DNA from: Solibacillus cecembensis
GTDB taxonomy: Bacteria > Bacillota > Bacilli > Bacillales_A > Planococcaceae
DNA: 64,000 bases
Direction of reading: 5' to 3'
Assembly (NCBI RefSeq): GCF_001439635.1
Contig: NZ_LMBZ01000008.1
Span: 30,662-94,661, forward strand
Part shown: piece by piece, positions 1 to 7,719 of the stretch
How the letters are laid out: every line of letters starts with the position of its first letter
Numbering within the stretch: the stretch's first letter is position 1
Program-made: the position numbers and the translations under genes
Notes under the pieces: generated by a model
The model's database searches: none
What the model saw: only the letters and a program-made list of their open reading frames with translations
What the model was told of the DNA's origin: nothing

Positions 1-1
1 C

Positions 2-1132
2 AGCCCTTTAAATTCAATAAACGATAGCATTGATACTATACAAATAATGCCGTCAAGTGAATTGGTTACAAACGAAGGAACAAAATATAAGGACAATAGC
101 TTATTTTGGCCGTACCAATGGGATATTCAAAATTTAACTAATGACGGAGCATTATACGAAATTACAAAGGGTAGTAAAAATACTTCTATAGCAATTATTG
201 ATTCAGGTGTTAATGTGAATCACGTAGATTTGAAAGGAAGTATTACACTAACAAAAAATCTAGTTCCTAAAGGTGGCGTTAAGGGTGAAGAGCCATTAGA
301 AACTGGGGAAACTGACTTTCATCAGGATTTTTTAGGACATGGTACATCCTTAGTTGGAAAAATTACAGCTGATGGCTACTCTAAAGGATTAGCACCTGAT
401 ATTGGAATACAATCATATCGAGTATTTGGATCTAAGGGAGCAGAAACTATATGGGTAATCAAAGCAATTATTGAAGCTGCTAATAATGATGCAGATGTAA
501 TTAATTTAAGTCTTATTGAATACCTAACAACAGGACCAGTAATGGATTCAAGTGGGAAAGTAAGCTTTGAAGATCAATTTGAAGTAATGGCATATAAGAC
601 AGCTATTGATTATGCAGAAATGCGAGGATCTATCGTTGTAGCTGCTGCTGGCAATCAATCTTTAGATTTAAATGATCAGAATGCACTAAAAGAATACTGG
701 AAAGGAAAAAATCAATTTTCCCAAAGTTGGGGCAGAGTAGATGCCTATCCTAGTAGCCTCGATAAAGTCATTTCTGTAGGATCCATTAACCATAAATCAG
801 ATATCTCTATCTTCTCCAATTATGGACAAGGCATCATTGATATTTATACGTTTGGTGGAGACAATCGATTAGTAAATGAAGTAGGTATTGAAGATTATTT
901 TAATAATCGCCTATATGAAAAGGAATGGATATTTAGTACTACAGCAGCAGGAGGGTATAGTTATTCTATCGGGACATCAATTTCTACAGCAAAGGTTTCT
1001 GCTGCATTAGCTTTGATAATTGATTATTACGATTTACATAATAATCCAAGTGGAGCTAAGGAAGTATTATTGAAAAATACAGATAATCACAATGGAATAA
1101 ATGTACTGAATATAATGGCTAGTTTCGAATAA
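2..1132 (+). CDS. Lantibiotic leader peptidase-like S8 subtilisin-family serine protease, 5'-truncated by window
   Basis: The reading frame is open from base 2 with no stop before the first Met at 47. That Met has no ribosome binding site, so the gene starts upstream of the window. The subtilase triad is visible: Asp in AIIDSGV, His in GHGTSLVG and Ser in GTSISTAKV, plus the oxyanion Asn in AAAGNQ. Several stretches (FWPYQWDIQNLT, NLVPKGGVKG, SYRVFGSKGAETIWV, SIVVAAAGN) resemble NisP/EpiP-type proteases, which remove leader peptides from lanthipeptide precursors. That function is an inference from family resemblance; a general extracellular subtilase is the alternative. No C-terminal LPXTG anchor or transmembrane segment is seen. 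A degraded IS66 element begins about 60 bases downstream. Confidence 0.85.
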   Translation, partial: SPLNSINDSIDTIQIMPSSELVTNEGTKYKDNSLFWPYQWDIQNLTNDGALYEITKGSKNTSIAIIDSGVNVNHVDLKGSITLTKNLVPKGGVKGEEPLETGETDFHQDFLGHGTSLVGKITADGYSKGLAPDIGIQSYRVFGSKGAETIWVIKAIIEAANNDADVINLSLIEYLTTGPVMDSSGKVSFEDQFEVMAYKTAIDYAEMRGSIVVAAAGNQSLDLNDQNALKEYWKGKNQFSQSWGRVDAYPSSLDKVISVGSINHKSDISIFSNYGQGIIDIYTFGGDNRLVNEVGIEDYFNNRLYEKEWIFSTTAAGGYSYSIGTSISTAKVSAALALIIDYYDLHNNPSGAKEVLLKNTDNHNGINVLNIMASFE

Positions 1133-1191
1133 TTGAAGTATTCACTCCTAAGTACCGATTTTATAAGAAATATACTATTTTAAGATTAATT

Positions 1192-1240
1192 GTAAGATTC
1201 AAATAGCACCCACCTGATTTTAGAAGGCGCTATTGTTATG
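1192..1240 (+). repeat. Left terminal inverted repeat of the IS66 relic
   Basis: This 49-base stretch matches the reverse complement of 2975-3024 at about 39 of 50 aligned columns by hand. Each copy also folds on itself (AATAGC...GCTATT), so it may act as a terminator for the upstream protease gene. A second IS66-like end motif, GTAAGCGCCAAATAT, lies just inside at 1246-1260, so the left boundary is ambiguous. Confidence 0.65.
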
Positions 1241-1328
1241 GTATCGTAAGCGCCAAATATAACACATCTTCAACGAATTCAATAGACATGAGACAATCAT
1301 GAAAATAAATGAAGTTGGAGGTTTTTTT

Positions 1329-1628
1329 ATGAATCGATCAGAACGTCGGCTGATGTGGCAATTTCGCATTCAAGCTTTCCGTACAAGTGGTGAAACAAGC
1401 TTTGCCGCTTGGTGTGCAAAACAAAATGTACTAGTTCAAAACATGTATTAGTGGCTACGTAAGTCACGTACGCAGAAAAAAATTCAACCAGCACAGTGTT
1501 TACCCGTTGTTGTGCAAGAGCCTATTGCATCTGAAACGATTCCCATTACCATCAAATTAAATGGGATAACCATTGACTGTCCACCCGATTTTGATGAAGT
1601 AATTTTAGCGAAAATCCTCACATGTTAA
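1329..1628 (+). pseudogene. IS66 TnpA-like accessory protein, nonsense-mutated
   Basis: Translation from ATG 1329 begins MNRSERRLMWQFRIQAF and continues with TSFAAWCAKQNV, typical of the short helix-turn-helix protein encoded first in IS66 elements. An in-frame TAG at 1449-1451 (MY*WLRKS) interrupts it; the frame then stays open to TAA at 1626-1628. Without the stop it would be about 99 residues, a normal length. A good ribosome binding site (GGAGG at 1318) is retained. The gene is inactive unless the stop is suppressed. Confidence 0.8.
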
Positions 1629-1692
1629 AGTTTCTGCTAAACTTGTCATTTGAAGGAAGAATTCGGCCGCCGAAGTCGAATTTTTTTAGCCA

Positions 1693-2979
1693 TGGTAAAA
1701 ATCGAACAACATCCAGCACTTACAATTGAAGAACTTGCAAAAAGGAATGCCGCGTTGGAAAAACAAAATGGAGCCCTACTGGCTAAACTCAACTGGCTAG
1801 AAGTATAATTCCGCTTGAGCCACAAAAGTTTGGTACTTCAATTGAAAAACAACCAAAATCCACTTGTGCTGACGCTATTCAATGAAATGGAAATTACATC
1901 AGATAACTTGGTTGAAGAACCTACGCTTGAAACGATTACATACAAACGTAAAAAGCGCTCTGGTCAAATCAATGCAATGTTAGAAAACTTGCCTGTCGTA
2001 ACGATTCGCTATCGTAGATAGCTTATTTAATGAGTCAAAAATATAGTGAAGGCTTACCTCTTTATCGACAGGAGAAGCAGTTAGAACGAATGGGTGTTGC
2101 ATTATTTCGTCAAACCATGGCGAACTGGATGATGTATGGAGCAAATACATGGCTGATCTACCTTTATGAATATCTGCATAAAAAATTATTAGAAGAGGAT
2201 ATTGCACATGCGGATGAGACAGGTTTACAAGTATTAAATGAACCAGGTCGCGTTGCGACAAGTAAATCCTATATGTGGCTGTATCGAACAGGTCGAGCAG
2301 TGGTGCCAATCATGCTTTATGATTACCAAACAACACGCGCCGGTAAACATCCAAAGGCCTTTTTAAAAGGGTCTCAGGTTATCTACATGTCGATGGCTAT
2401 GCCGGCAGCTGCCATGATTTATCGAAGGTAGAATTAGTTGGGCGCTGGGTACATTTGCGCTGAAATCAGTGCCAGCGAATCTTCAAAATTCGGAGAAACC
2501 TTGCGCCGCAAAAATCGGTCTACAATTCGGTAATCGATTATTTGCGATGGATAAAAAGATTAATAAAATGGACGAATATACACCTGGAATTCGTTATGAA
2601 GAACGTCTTGAACAGAGTAAATCTATCCTAGATGACTTTTGGTATGGCTAAAAACAGAAAGAGCCCATGTAGCGCCAAAAACAAAATTGGGTGAAGCGAT
2701 TACTTACTGTTTAAATCAGTGGCAAAAGCTCGTGGTATTCTTGAAAGATGGGCGTCTAGAATTAGACAATAACCGTTCGTGATGGGGAGAAAAGCATGGC
2801 TATTTTCAATTTCTCCAAAAGGAGAAAAAGCCAGCGCGATTATTTATAGTTTTGTGGAAACAGCAAAAGAGAATCAGCTTGATCCATTGAAATATTTAAC
2901 GGATGAAGCAGCGTTAGATGCGTTGATGCCTTGGTCAAATAATTGCCACGTACGTAAACGAACTACAGAGATAGCATAA
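1693..2979 (+). pseudogene. IS66 TnpC-type DDE transposase, multiply frameshifted and internally deleted
   Basis: Pieces of the IS66 transposase can be followed through several frames. There is an N-terminal coiled coil (ALEKQNGALLAKLNWLE, then a stop), then TITYKRKKRSGQ and LPVVTIRY. The best-preserved block (about 2030-2431) contains GLPLYRQE, HADETGLQVLNEPG and YMWLYRTG. A C-terminal block follows with GRLELDNNRS and GRKAWLFSISPKGEKASAIIYS. About 50 residues appear to be missing before GLPLYRQE, and the usual stretch between DNNRS and GRK is gone. No intact frame longer than about 133 codons remains. Confidence 0.85.
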
Positions 2980-3024
2980 CAATAGCGTCCCCTGGAAAAC
3001 AGTTGGGCGCTATTTGATGCTTAC
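2975..3024 (-). repeat. Right terminal inverted repeat of the IS66 relic
   Basis: This is the partner of 1192-1240. It contains a self-complementary arm pair (AATAGCG...GGGCGCTATT) directly after the last transposase codons at about 2979. It can therefore fold into a terminator-like hairpin, although no long T run follows. Confidence 0.65.
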
Positions 3025-3503
3025 TTTTATTGTTGATGAAATTAAAATGAGCATCTTTAAAGGAAGAAAATAATAAACTAAAGATTTAACGTTCCCTTTT
3101 ATATTCCCTTTTTTCCTCGAATTTTCTAAATAACTTTAATTTAATTGAAAAGATAATAAACAATATAATGACATTTAGCATTGAATTTCTTCCTAATTTA
3201 TCTAGTATATACATGGATATGCCTGCAATTATTGCAATAGTTGATGCTTTGTATGGTAAGTACATTATTTATCCAACCTTTCAGGGGAATGCGAGCTTGC
3301 GCTAATTCTCTCTTTATCAATCTATTTGATGGTTCCAAATAGATTCGAATAAACCCACTCAAAACCCCTATTGAAGATTGAAAATTTATAATGTTCATAA
3401 TTATACTTGAAAAATAAAGTGAATCTAGTAATATATGTTAAACACGAGGATAAATGTAAGTTTAATATACTAAATAAGCAGTAATCGCGGGGGGAGATAT
3501 TCG
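3025..3503. other. Intergenic stretch between the IS66 relic and the DMT transporter
   Basis: AT-rich DNA of about 480 bases. It holds one possible small minus-strand frame (3086-3265, listed separately) and the ribosome binding site of the next gene (GGGGGGAG near 3489). No RNA gene, terminator or clear promoter was recognised. Confidence 0.5.
3086..3265 (-). CDS. Possible small membrane protein (59 aa)
   Basis: From ATG at 3265 on the minus strand the frame reads MYLPYKASTIAIIAGISMYI..., then a second hydrophobic segment (MLNVIILFIIF) and a lysine/arginine-rich tail. The pattern of two hydrophobic stretches plus a basic end is what a small membrane protein would show. A weak AAAGG lies about 13 bases upstream. 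There is no recognisable homologue. The AT-rich context could produce such a frame by chance. Confidence 0.3.
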   Translation of the reverse strand: MYLPYKASTIAIIAGISMYILDKLGRNSMLNVIILFIIFSIKLKLFRKFEEKREYKRER

Positions 3504-4415
3504 ATGGATTATGATATTAGGAAAAATACTTTTAAAATTGGCATTATCGCATTATTAATATCTGCAATTATTACAGCATTAAGCCAAGTTTATTATGCAA
3601 ATAAAGTGCAAGGGATTCATCCGTTTCTTTTTACGGGAATTAGTTTCTTTGTGACAGCCATTTATTTTCAAACCTTTGCAATGAAACAAAGGGTGAAAGT
3701 TCAATGGCAAGAAGCGCGGCGTCCACTGGTGCTATTAAATATGGCGTCGATTATTACATTTATGGGGTTTTACTTCGCATTAAAATATATAGAACCGGCT
3801 ATTGTAAGTTCGCTTGAAATGGGGATTGGTCCACTTTTTATTTTACTTTTAGCGGTCTTTCAAAAAACAGCAGTCCGCCAAAAACAATGGTATATCGCAA
3901 TAGGAACATTTATAGCATGCACGGTGCTAATACTCGCTGTATTATTAGGTGAATCTGGCGTAAAAATGCAATTATCTATAGAGGTTATTTTAGGAATTGT
4001 CGCAAGTTTGTTATGTGGAGTAGGTGCCGTATTTTGTTCCATCCATTCTAAACAATTAAATGATCTTGGCTGGACAAGCTCGATGATTTTAGCGAAAAGG
4101 TATATCGGAATTATTATCATTTCCTTTATTTTTACATATGACCTTGTAATCCCTTATTTTAAGGCGAACATTACTTGGATTTTACTCATTACCGTTGTAG
4201 GCGTCATGTTGCCAATGTATTTGCTACAAAAAGGTATTCAATATACGAATACGTTCATCGTCATGATGTCACTATGCTTTATTCCAGTCTTTACTTTTGC
4301 CTTTCAATTACTCGATGCCCGCATTCAATTTTCAGGTCTCACTTTCATTGGGGTTAGTTTACTATTTCTGTTTGGTGTATTAAGCATTTTGGGTGAAAAT
4401 AAGGAAATGGGGTAA
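3504..4415 (+). CDS. EamA/DMT-family membrane transporter
   Basis: A 303-residue, highly hydrophobic protein with about ten predicted membrane segments in two halves of five, the architecture of EamA (drug/metabolite transporter) proteins. It exports or exchanges an unknown metabolite across the cytoplasmic membrane. The start at 3504 is supported by GGGGGGAG about 8 bases upstream. It stands alone, oriented with the downstream acetyltransferase (73-base gap). The sequence gives no substrate. Confidence 0.85.
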   Translation: MDYDIRKNTFKIGIIALLISAIITALSQVYYANKVQGIHPFLFTGISFFVTAIYFQTFAMKQRVKVQWQEARRPLVLLNMASIITFMGFYFALKYIEPAIVSSLEMGIGPLFILLLAVFQKTAVRQKQWYIAIGTFIACTVLILAVLLGESGVKMQLSIEVILGIVASLLCGVGAVFCSIHSKQLNDLGWTSSMILAKRYIGIIIISFIFTYDLVIPYFKANITWILLITVVGVMLPMYLLQKGIQYTNTFIVMMSLCFIPVFTFAFQLLDARIQFSGLTFIGVSLLFLFGVLSILGENKEMG

Positions 4416-4488
4416 AGTTTAGCGCAAAAGCTGTTGGTAAACAGGTTTTATACTTTATTAAATATTATTTATGAAAAGAGGAATGACG

Positions 4489-4929
4489 ATGGAAATTGTA
4501 CAAGTTGATTTAACAAATGTAGTAGAAGTAGCCGGATTATTCGATTCTTATAGAGTTTTCTATAATCAAACGAGTGATATAATCGGTGCAACCAATTTTT
4601 TAAAAGAGCGAATTAACAACAAAGAATCGATTATTTTTGCAGCAAAGATAGCAGGGGAATTTGTAGGATTCACTCAAATTTATCCGACATTTTCTTCAGT
4701 AGCGATGAAACCAGCTTTTATACTAAATGATTTATTTGTTGCAGATTATTCCCGAAGAAGTGGTGTCGCGGAAAAATTGATGGAAGAAGCGTTCGAATAT
4801 GCAAAAAAGAATAATGGTCGATTCCTTACTTTAGAAACTGGATTTTCTAATACGAAAGCTCAAGCACTTTATGAAAAAATGGGAATGGAAAACGATGGTG
4901 ATGTGAAGCACTTTACTTATTATTGGTGA
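4489..4929 (+). CDS. GNAT-family N-acetyltransferase
   Basis: This protein of about 146 residues has the GNAT fold signature: a substrate-side strand ILNDLFVADYSRRSGVAEKL ending in the acetyl-CoA-binding loop (RRSGVA), then LETGFSNTKAQALYEKMGM. It probably acetylates an amine of a small molecule or protein; the target is unknown. Three in-frame ATGs exist (4471, 4483, 4489). The AGAGGA at about 4477-4482 is correctly spaced only for 4489, so that start is chosen. Confidence 0.85.
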   Translation: MEIVQVDLTNVVEVAGLFDSYRVFYNQTSDIIGATNFLKERINNKESIIFAAKIAGEFVGFTQIYPTFSSVAMKPAFILNDLFVADYSRRSGVAEKLMEEAFEYAKKNNGRFLTLETGFSNTKAQALYEKMGMENDGDVKHFTYYW

Positions 4930-5015
4930 ATTGAGTTAGCAGCCATATTTCCCAATGTTTTAATGTATACTGAATATGTAAGTAAATAACTATTCATGTA
5001 AAGGGGCGGGTTCAA

Positions 5016-5336
5016 ATGATTATCGTTACAACTGAAAACATTGCGAATCATCAAATTACAGAAGTTATAGGTCCGGTATTTGGTTTAACTGTAAGAGCTA
5101 GAGGAATTGGTAAAGATATTATGGCTTCATTCAAGGGGCTTGTAGGCGGAGAAATTAGCCAGTATACAGAAATGCTTGAAGATGCTAGAAAGCAAGCGAT
5201 GGATCGAATGGTGAAAAATGCTTCGGCAATGGGCGCCAATGCGATTATTATGATGCGTTTCGACTCAGGTGAAATTGGTCAAAATATGAGTGAAATTGTA
5301 GCTTACGGAACAGCTGTTATTGTGGAAAAGAAATAG
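5016..5336 (+). CDS. YbjQ/UPF0145-family heavy-metal-binding-domain protein
   Basis: A 106-residue protein with the YbjQ family pattern: N-terminal IIVTTENIANHQI, a central VRARGIGKDI, then ARKQAMDRMVKNASAMGANAIIMMRFDS. Family members form pentamers and are annotated as putative heavy-metal-binding proteins, but their role is not established. GGGGCGGG lies 8-10 bases before the ATG. The next gene begins two bases after the stop, so the two are probably cotranscribed. Confidence 0.85.
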   Translation: MIIVTTENIANHQITEVIGPVFGLTVRARGIGKDIMASFKGLVGGEISQYTEMLEDARKQAMDRMVKNASAMGANAIIMMRFDSGEIGQNMSEIVAYGTAVIVEKK

Positions 5337-5338
5337 CA

Positions 5339-5572
5339 ATGGGATGGATTTTAGGGTTTTACGGCATCCAATTGTTAATTCTTATTGTATTAATAATCGG
5401 GTCATGGCTCTTTTGGGACCGCCGCTTCAAAACAAAACACGGCAAGCAGGTTCCAAAAGGCTTCGAACGTACAAATGAAATATCAATTGACCCAAGTACA
5501 AATAAGCGATTAATCGTTTACTTCAACAAAGAAACTGGCGAGCGCTTTTATAAAGAGGATAATAATAACTAA
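5339..5572 (+). CDS. Small single-pass membrane protein linked to YbjQ
   Basis: 77 residues: an N-terminal membrane helix (FYGIQLLILIVLIIGSWLFW) followed by a charged cytoplasmic tail with ISIDPSTNKRLIVYFNKETG. No family is recognised. It follows the YbjQ gene by two bases and is followed immediately by a strong terminator, so the two genes form a closed two-gene unit. It might anchor or partner the YbjQ protein; this is inference from position only. Confidence 0.75.
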   Translation: MGWILGFYGIQLLILIVLIIGSWLFWDRRFKTKHGKQVPKGFERTNEISIDPSTNKRLIVYFNKETGERFYKEDNNN

Positions 5573-5575
5573 CTT

Positions 5576-5622
5576 GAAAAGGTCCCTGTTTCAAACGGGT
5601 ACCTTTTCATTTTTTGTTTTTC
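5576..5622 (+). terminator. Rho-independent terminator after the YbjQ pair
   Basis: GAAAAGGTCCC and GGGTACCTTTTC form a long stem (5576-5608) around a short loop, followed directly by a T-rich tract. Confidence 0.85.
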
Positions 5623-5696
5623 TAAAATATTTTTTACATAGATGTCACAAATCGCTACCAAATTCAGTTATATATGTCAGAGAGGAGGGGAACGTT

Positions 5697-6290
5697 TTGA
5701 CTACATCAAATACATCCAAGGAAAATGCTGATTTAGCAATAAAAACAATCGTAGAACAAGTTCAATCGGGCGACGTTCATGCCTACACAGAAATCATTCG
5801 TAGCTTTCAAAAACAAATATATATTTACTGCTATTATTTATTAGGAAACAAGGAAGAAGCGGAAGATGCTGCACAAGATATTTTTATAAAAGGATTAGAA
5901 AACATTCGTAATTTTTCTTATACGGTCTCTTTTTCTGCGTGGCTTTATAAAATTGCGCATCATCATTGCATGGATTTACTAAAAAGGAAAAACAAAAGCT
6001 ACAAATTTTGGACAAGCTTTAAGAAGGAACAAGCATATGACCAGAGTCATAGGCAAGCGTACGAATATGACGATTTCATTCACGAATTATTAGAAAAGTT
6101 AAATGTGGATGAAAAAAGGATTTTGCTGCTTCGTTCGATCGAGGAATATAGCTTTGATGAAATTGCTTCGATTATGGAATTGAAACCAACGACCGTTCGA
6201 AAAAAATATGAACGATTACGTAAAAAACTGCTAAAAGAAAAAAAGTTAGGAGGGGAAATTTATGAACACTCGCTTAAAACAGGAGGATAA
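5697..6290 (+). CDS. ECF-type RNA polymerase sigma factor
   Basis: 197 residues from a TTG start at 5697. The frame extends further upstream without a start, but GGAGGGG at 5684-5690 places initiation at this TTG. Region 2 (EEAEDAAQDIFIKGLENI, then SFSAWLYKIAHHHCMDLLKR) and region 4 (EEYSFDEIASIMELKPTTVRKKYERLRKKL) are clear. It should direct RNA polymerase to a stress regulon and be held inactive by the membrane protein encoded next. The two frames overlap by 29 bases, which favours coupled translation. Confidence 0.9.
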   Translation: MTTSNTSKENADLAIKTIVEQVQSGDVHAYTEIIRSFQKQIYIYCYYLLGNKEEAEDAAQDIFIKGLENIRNFSYTVSFSAWLYKIAHHHCMDLLKRKNKSYKFWTSFKKEQAYDQSHRQAYEYDDFIHELLEKLNVDEKRILLLRSIEEYSFDEIASIMELKPTTVRKKYERLRKKLLKEKKLGGEIYEHSLKTGG

Positions 6291-7413
6291 AGAGGTAGAT
6301 CAATTAGAAAAAATCATTCGAGAAACACCTGTGGAAGTAGATTTAGTAAATCGGACAATGCGCAAATATGAAAGTAGTCGTGATACAAAGCCGTCTGAAA
6401 AATCTAGAACGCGTCAGAAATTGCATCATAGAATAATGATCATTACCACCTCCGCAGCAATGATTTTTAGTTTGTTAATTATAGCGAACTTAATTTCACC
6501 AACGCCGGTGACGATAAAAACGACGGCAACGAAAAAAGATGAGCCCATATCATCATCTGTTTTTAAATCTAGTGAAAGAGATATTGGCCTACATGCTGCG
6601 GATGAAAAGGGACTCTCAACAAAATTGAATACAAGCATTACGCATGAAGGTTTTACATTAAGTGTAACAGAAGTAGTGTATGACGGTACACGTGTTGCAA
6701 TTGGGCTTAAACGCCATCAAAAAGAAGGTGAAAATTCAAAAGAAAGTTTATCAGAACAAATAAGTAAGGTTGAATTTTCACTAAATGGTGAACCACTGAA
6801 TTACCCCAATATTATTAGTGGTGTTTTTATGCAGCCAATTAAGGATAAGGATGCTGAAGTTATTGAAATTACAGATCGGAAAAATCATGGTGGAAAACCT
6901 TTCCCGAAGCAGTTTAATTTGACATTATCCACTACAATAGCTGGGATTTCTGAACCTTTTATAATAGATATTCCAGTGAGAGATATTGGTAACCATATAA
7001 ACTTGCAGCCTAAAATAAGTAGGAAATACAAAAATAATCATTTTACTATTGAACAAGTTATACTAACTCCCATTACAACGAGTATTACGATAAGAAAAGC
7101 CTTGCTTGATAAATCAACTTCTGTAGATTCTCGGGGAGGAATAAATATCGACGTTTTTGATGATCAAGGTAATAAATTAAAACTAATTCATGGCAATGGT
7201 AGCCGTGAGACAAATGAAGGAACTAGTGATTTAATCGAGGATTTACGGTTACATCCATTTGAAACCTTGCCAAAATCCATTACAATCAAACCATATATCT
7301 ATCTTTATGATGCCTACCCAAATGGAGCATTACAATTGGATGAAAATGGTGACCGAATCATTCAATACATCCAAGAGCTAGAAATAACAATCCCGATTAA
7401 CTCAAAAGAATAA
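6262..7413 (+). CDS. Anti-sigma factor with DUF4179-type extracellular domain
   Basis: 383 residues: a cytoplasmic N-terminal segment of about 50 residues, one membrane helix (RIMIITTSAAMIFSLLIIAN, about 54-74) and a long extracellular region rich in beta strands (FTLSVTEVVYDGTRVAIGLK). This architecture and the overlap with the upstream sigma gene identify it as the cognate anti-sigma factor. AGGAGGGG lies just before the ATG. The ligand or protease that releases the sigma factor cannot be deduced. Confidence 0.85.
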   Translation: MNTRLKQEDKEVDQLEKIIRETPVEVDLVNRTMRKYESSRDTKPSEKSRTRQKLHHRIMIITTSAAMIFSLLIIANLISPTPVTIKTTATKKDEPISSSVFKSSERDIGLHAADEKGLSTKLNTSITHEGFTLSVTEVVYDGTRVAIGLKRHQKEGENSKESLSEQISKVEFSLNGEPLNYPNIISGVFMQPIKDKDAEVIEITDRKNHGGKPFPKQFNLTLSTTIAGISEPFIIDIPVRDIGNHINLQPKISRKYKNNHFTIEQVILTPITTSITIRKALLDKSTSVDSRGGINIDVFDDQGNKLKLIHGNGSRETNEGTSDLIEDLRLHPFETLPKSITIKPYIYLYDAYPNGALQLDENGDRIIQYIQELEITIPINSKE

Positions 7414-7414
7414 G

Positions 7415-7456
7415 AAATAGAGAAAGTGAAATAAACTTCACTTTCTCTATTTTTGA
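7415..7456 (+). terminator. Terminator of the sigma/anti-sigma operon
   Basis: Perfect 16-base arms (AAATAGAGAAAGTGAA and TTCACTTTCTCTATTT) surround a 6-base loop, ending in a short T run, immediately after the stop codon. Confidence 0.85.
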
Positions 7457-7539
7457 TTTTTCTACCTATTTATTTACATAAAGAAGTATAAACGCGCCAT
7501 ATAACTTCAGAAGTTTTAAAAGCTTTAATGGAGATACCC

Positions 7540-7559
7540 TTTTTTGAGAAGTTTGTGAG
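7540..7559 (+). promoter_or_regulatory. 20-base motif shared with 12199-12218, candidate operator
   Basis: TTTTTTGAGAAGTTTGTGAG lies 160 bases upstream of the first chemoreceptor. A 19/20 match occurs at 12199-12218 in the divergent promoter region of the kinase and HemAT genes. It contains an imperfect tandem repeat (TTGAGAA, TGTGAGG) with a period of about 10. A candidate binding site for the response regulator encoded between them. Confidence 0.5.
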
Positions 7560-7719
7560 GCAGGTTATATATAGTACAACTTATAAAGTATGTTAATTTT
7601 TATAATGACAATGTGATGTTTTGTACTATATTATTATTTGCAAAACTGAATATCTATAAAAGAAATACAGAAGAGATTATTGAAGAACAATTCTTATAGT
7701 AAGGAGTATAAAAACAATT

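Larger units (their letters stand above)
1192..3024. mobile_element. Decayed IS66-family insertion sequence
   Basis: Remnants of two IS66 genes (tnpA-like at 1329, tnpC-like at 1693) lie between inverted ends starting GTAAG. The left end reads GTAAGATTCAAATAGC from 1192. The right end, read on the minus strand from 3024, is GTAAGCATCAAATAGC. The element is about 1.8 kb, shorter than the roughly 2.5 kb typical of the family. The tnpB (IS66 orf2) gene is missing and tnpC is broken repeatedly. The 8-base flanks do not match, so no target duplication survives. It is very probably immobile. Confidence 0.8.

Noticed and set aside
3198..3398. 66-codon minus-strand frame
   Set aside because: No ribosome binding site, no domain, composition expected from AT-rich DNA; the overlapping frame 3086-3265 looks slightly more protein-like and was listed at low confidence.
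7457..7719. SigD-type motility promoter upstream of the first chemoreceptor
   Set aside because: No TAAA-15-GCCGATAT pattern was found; the same holds upstream of 12353.
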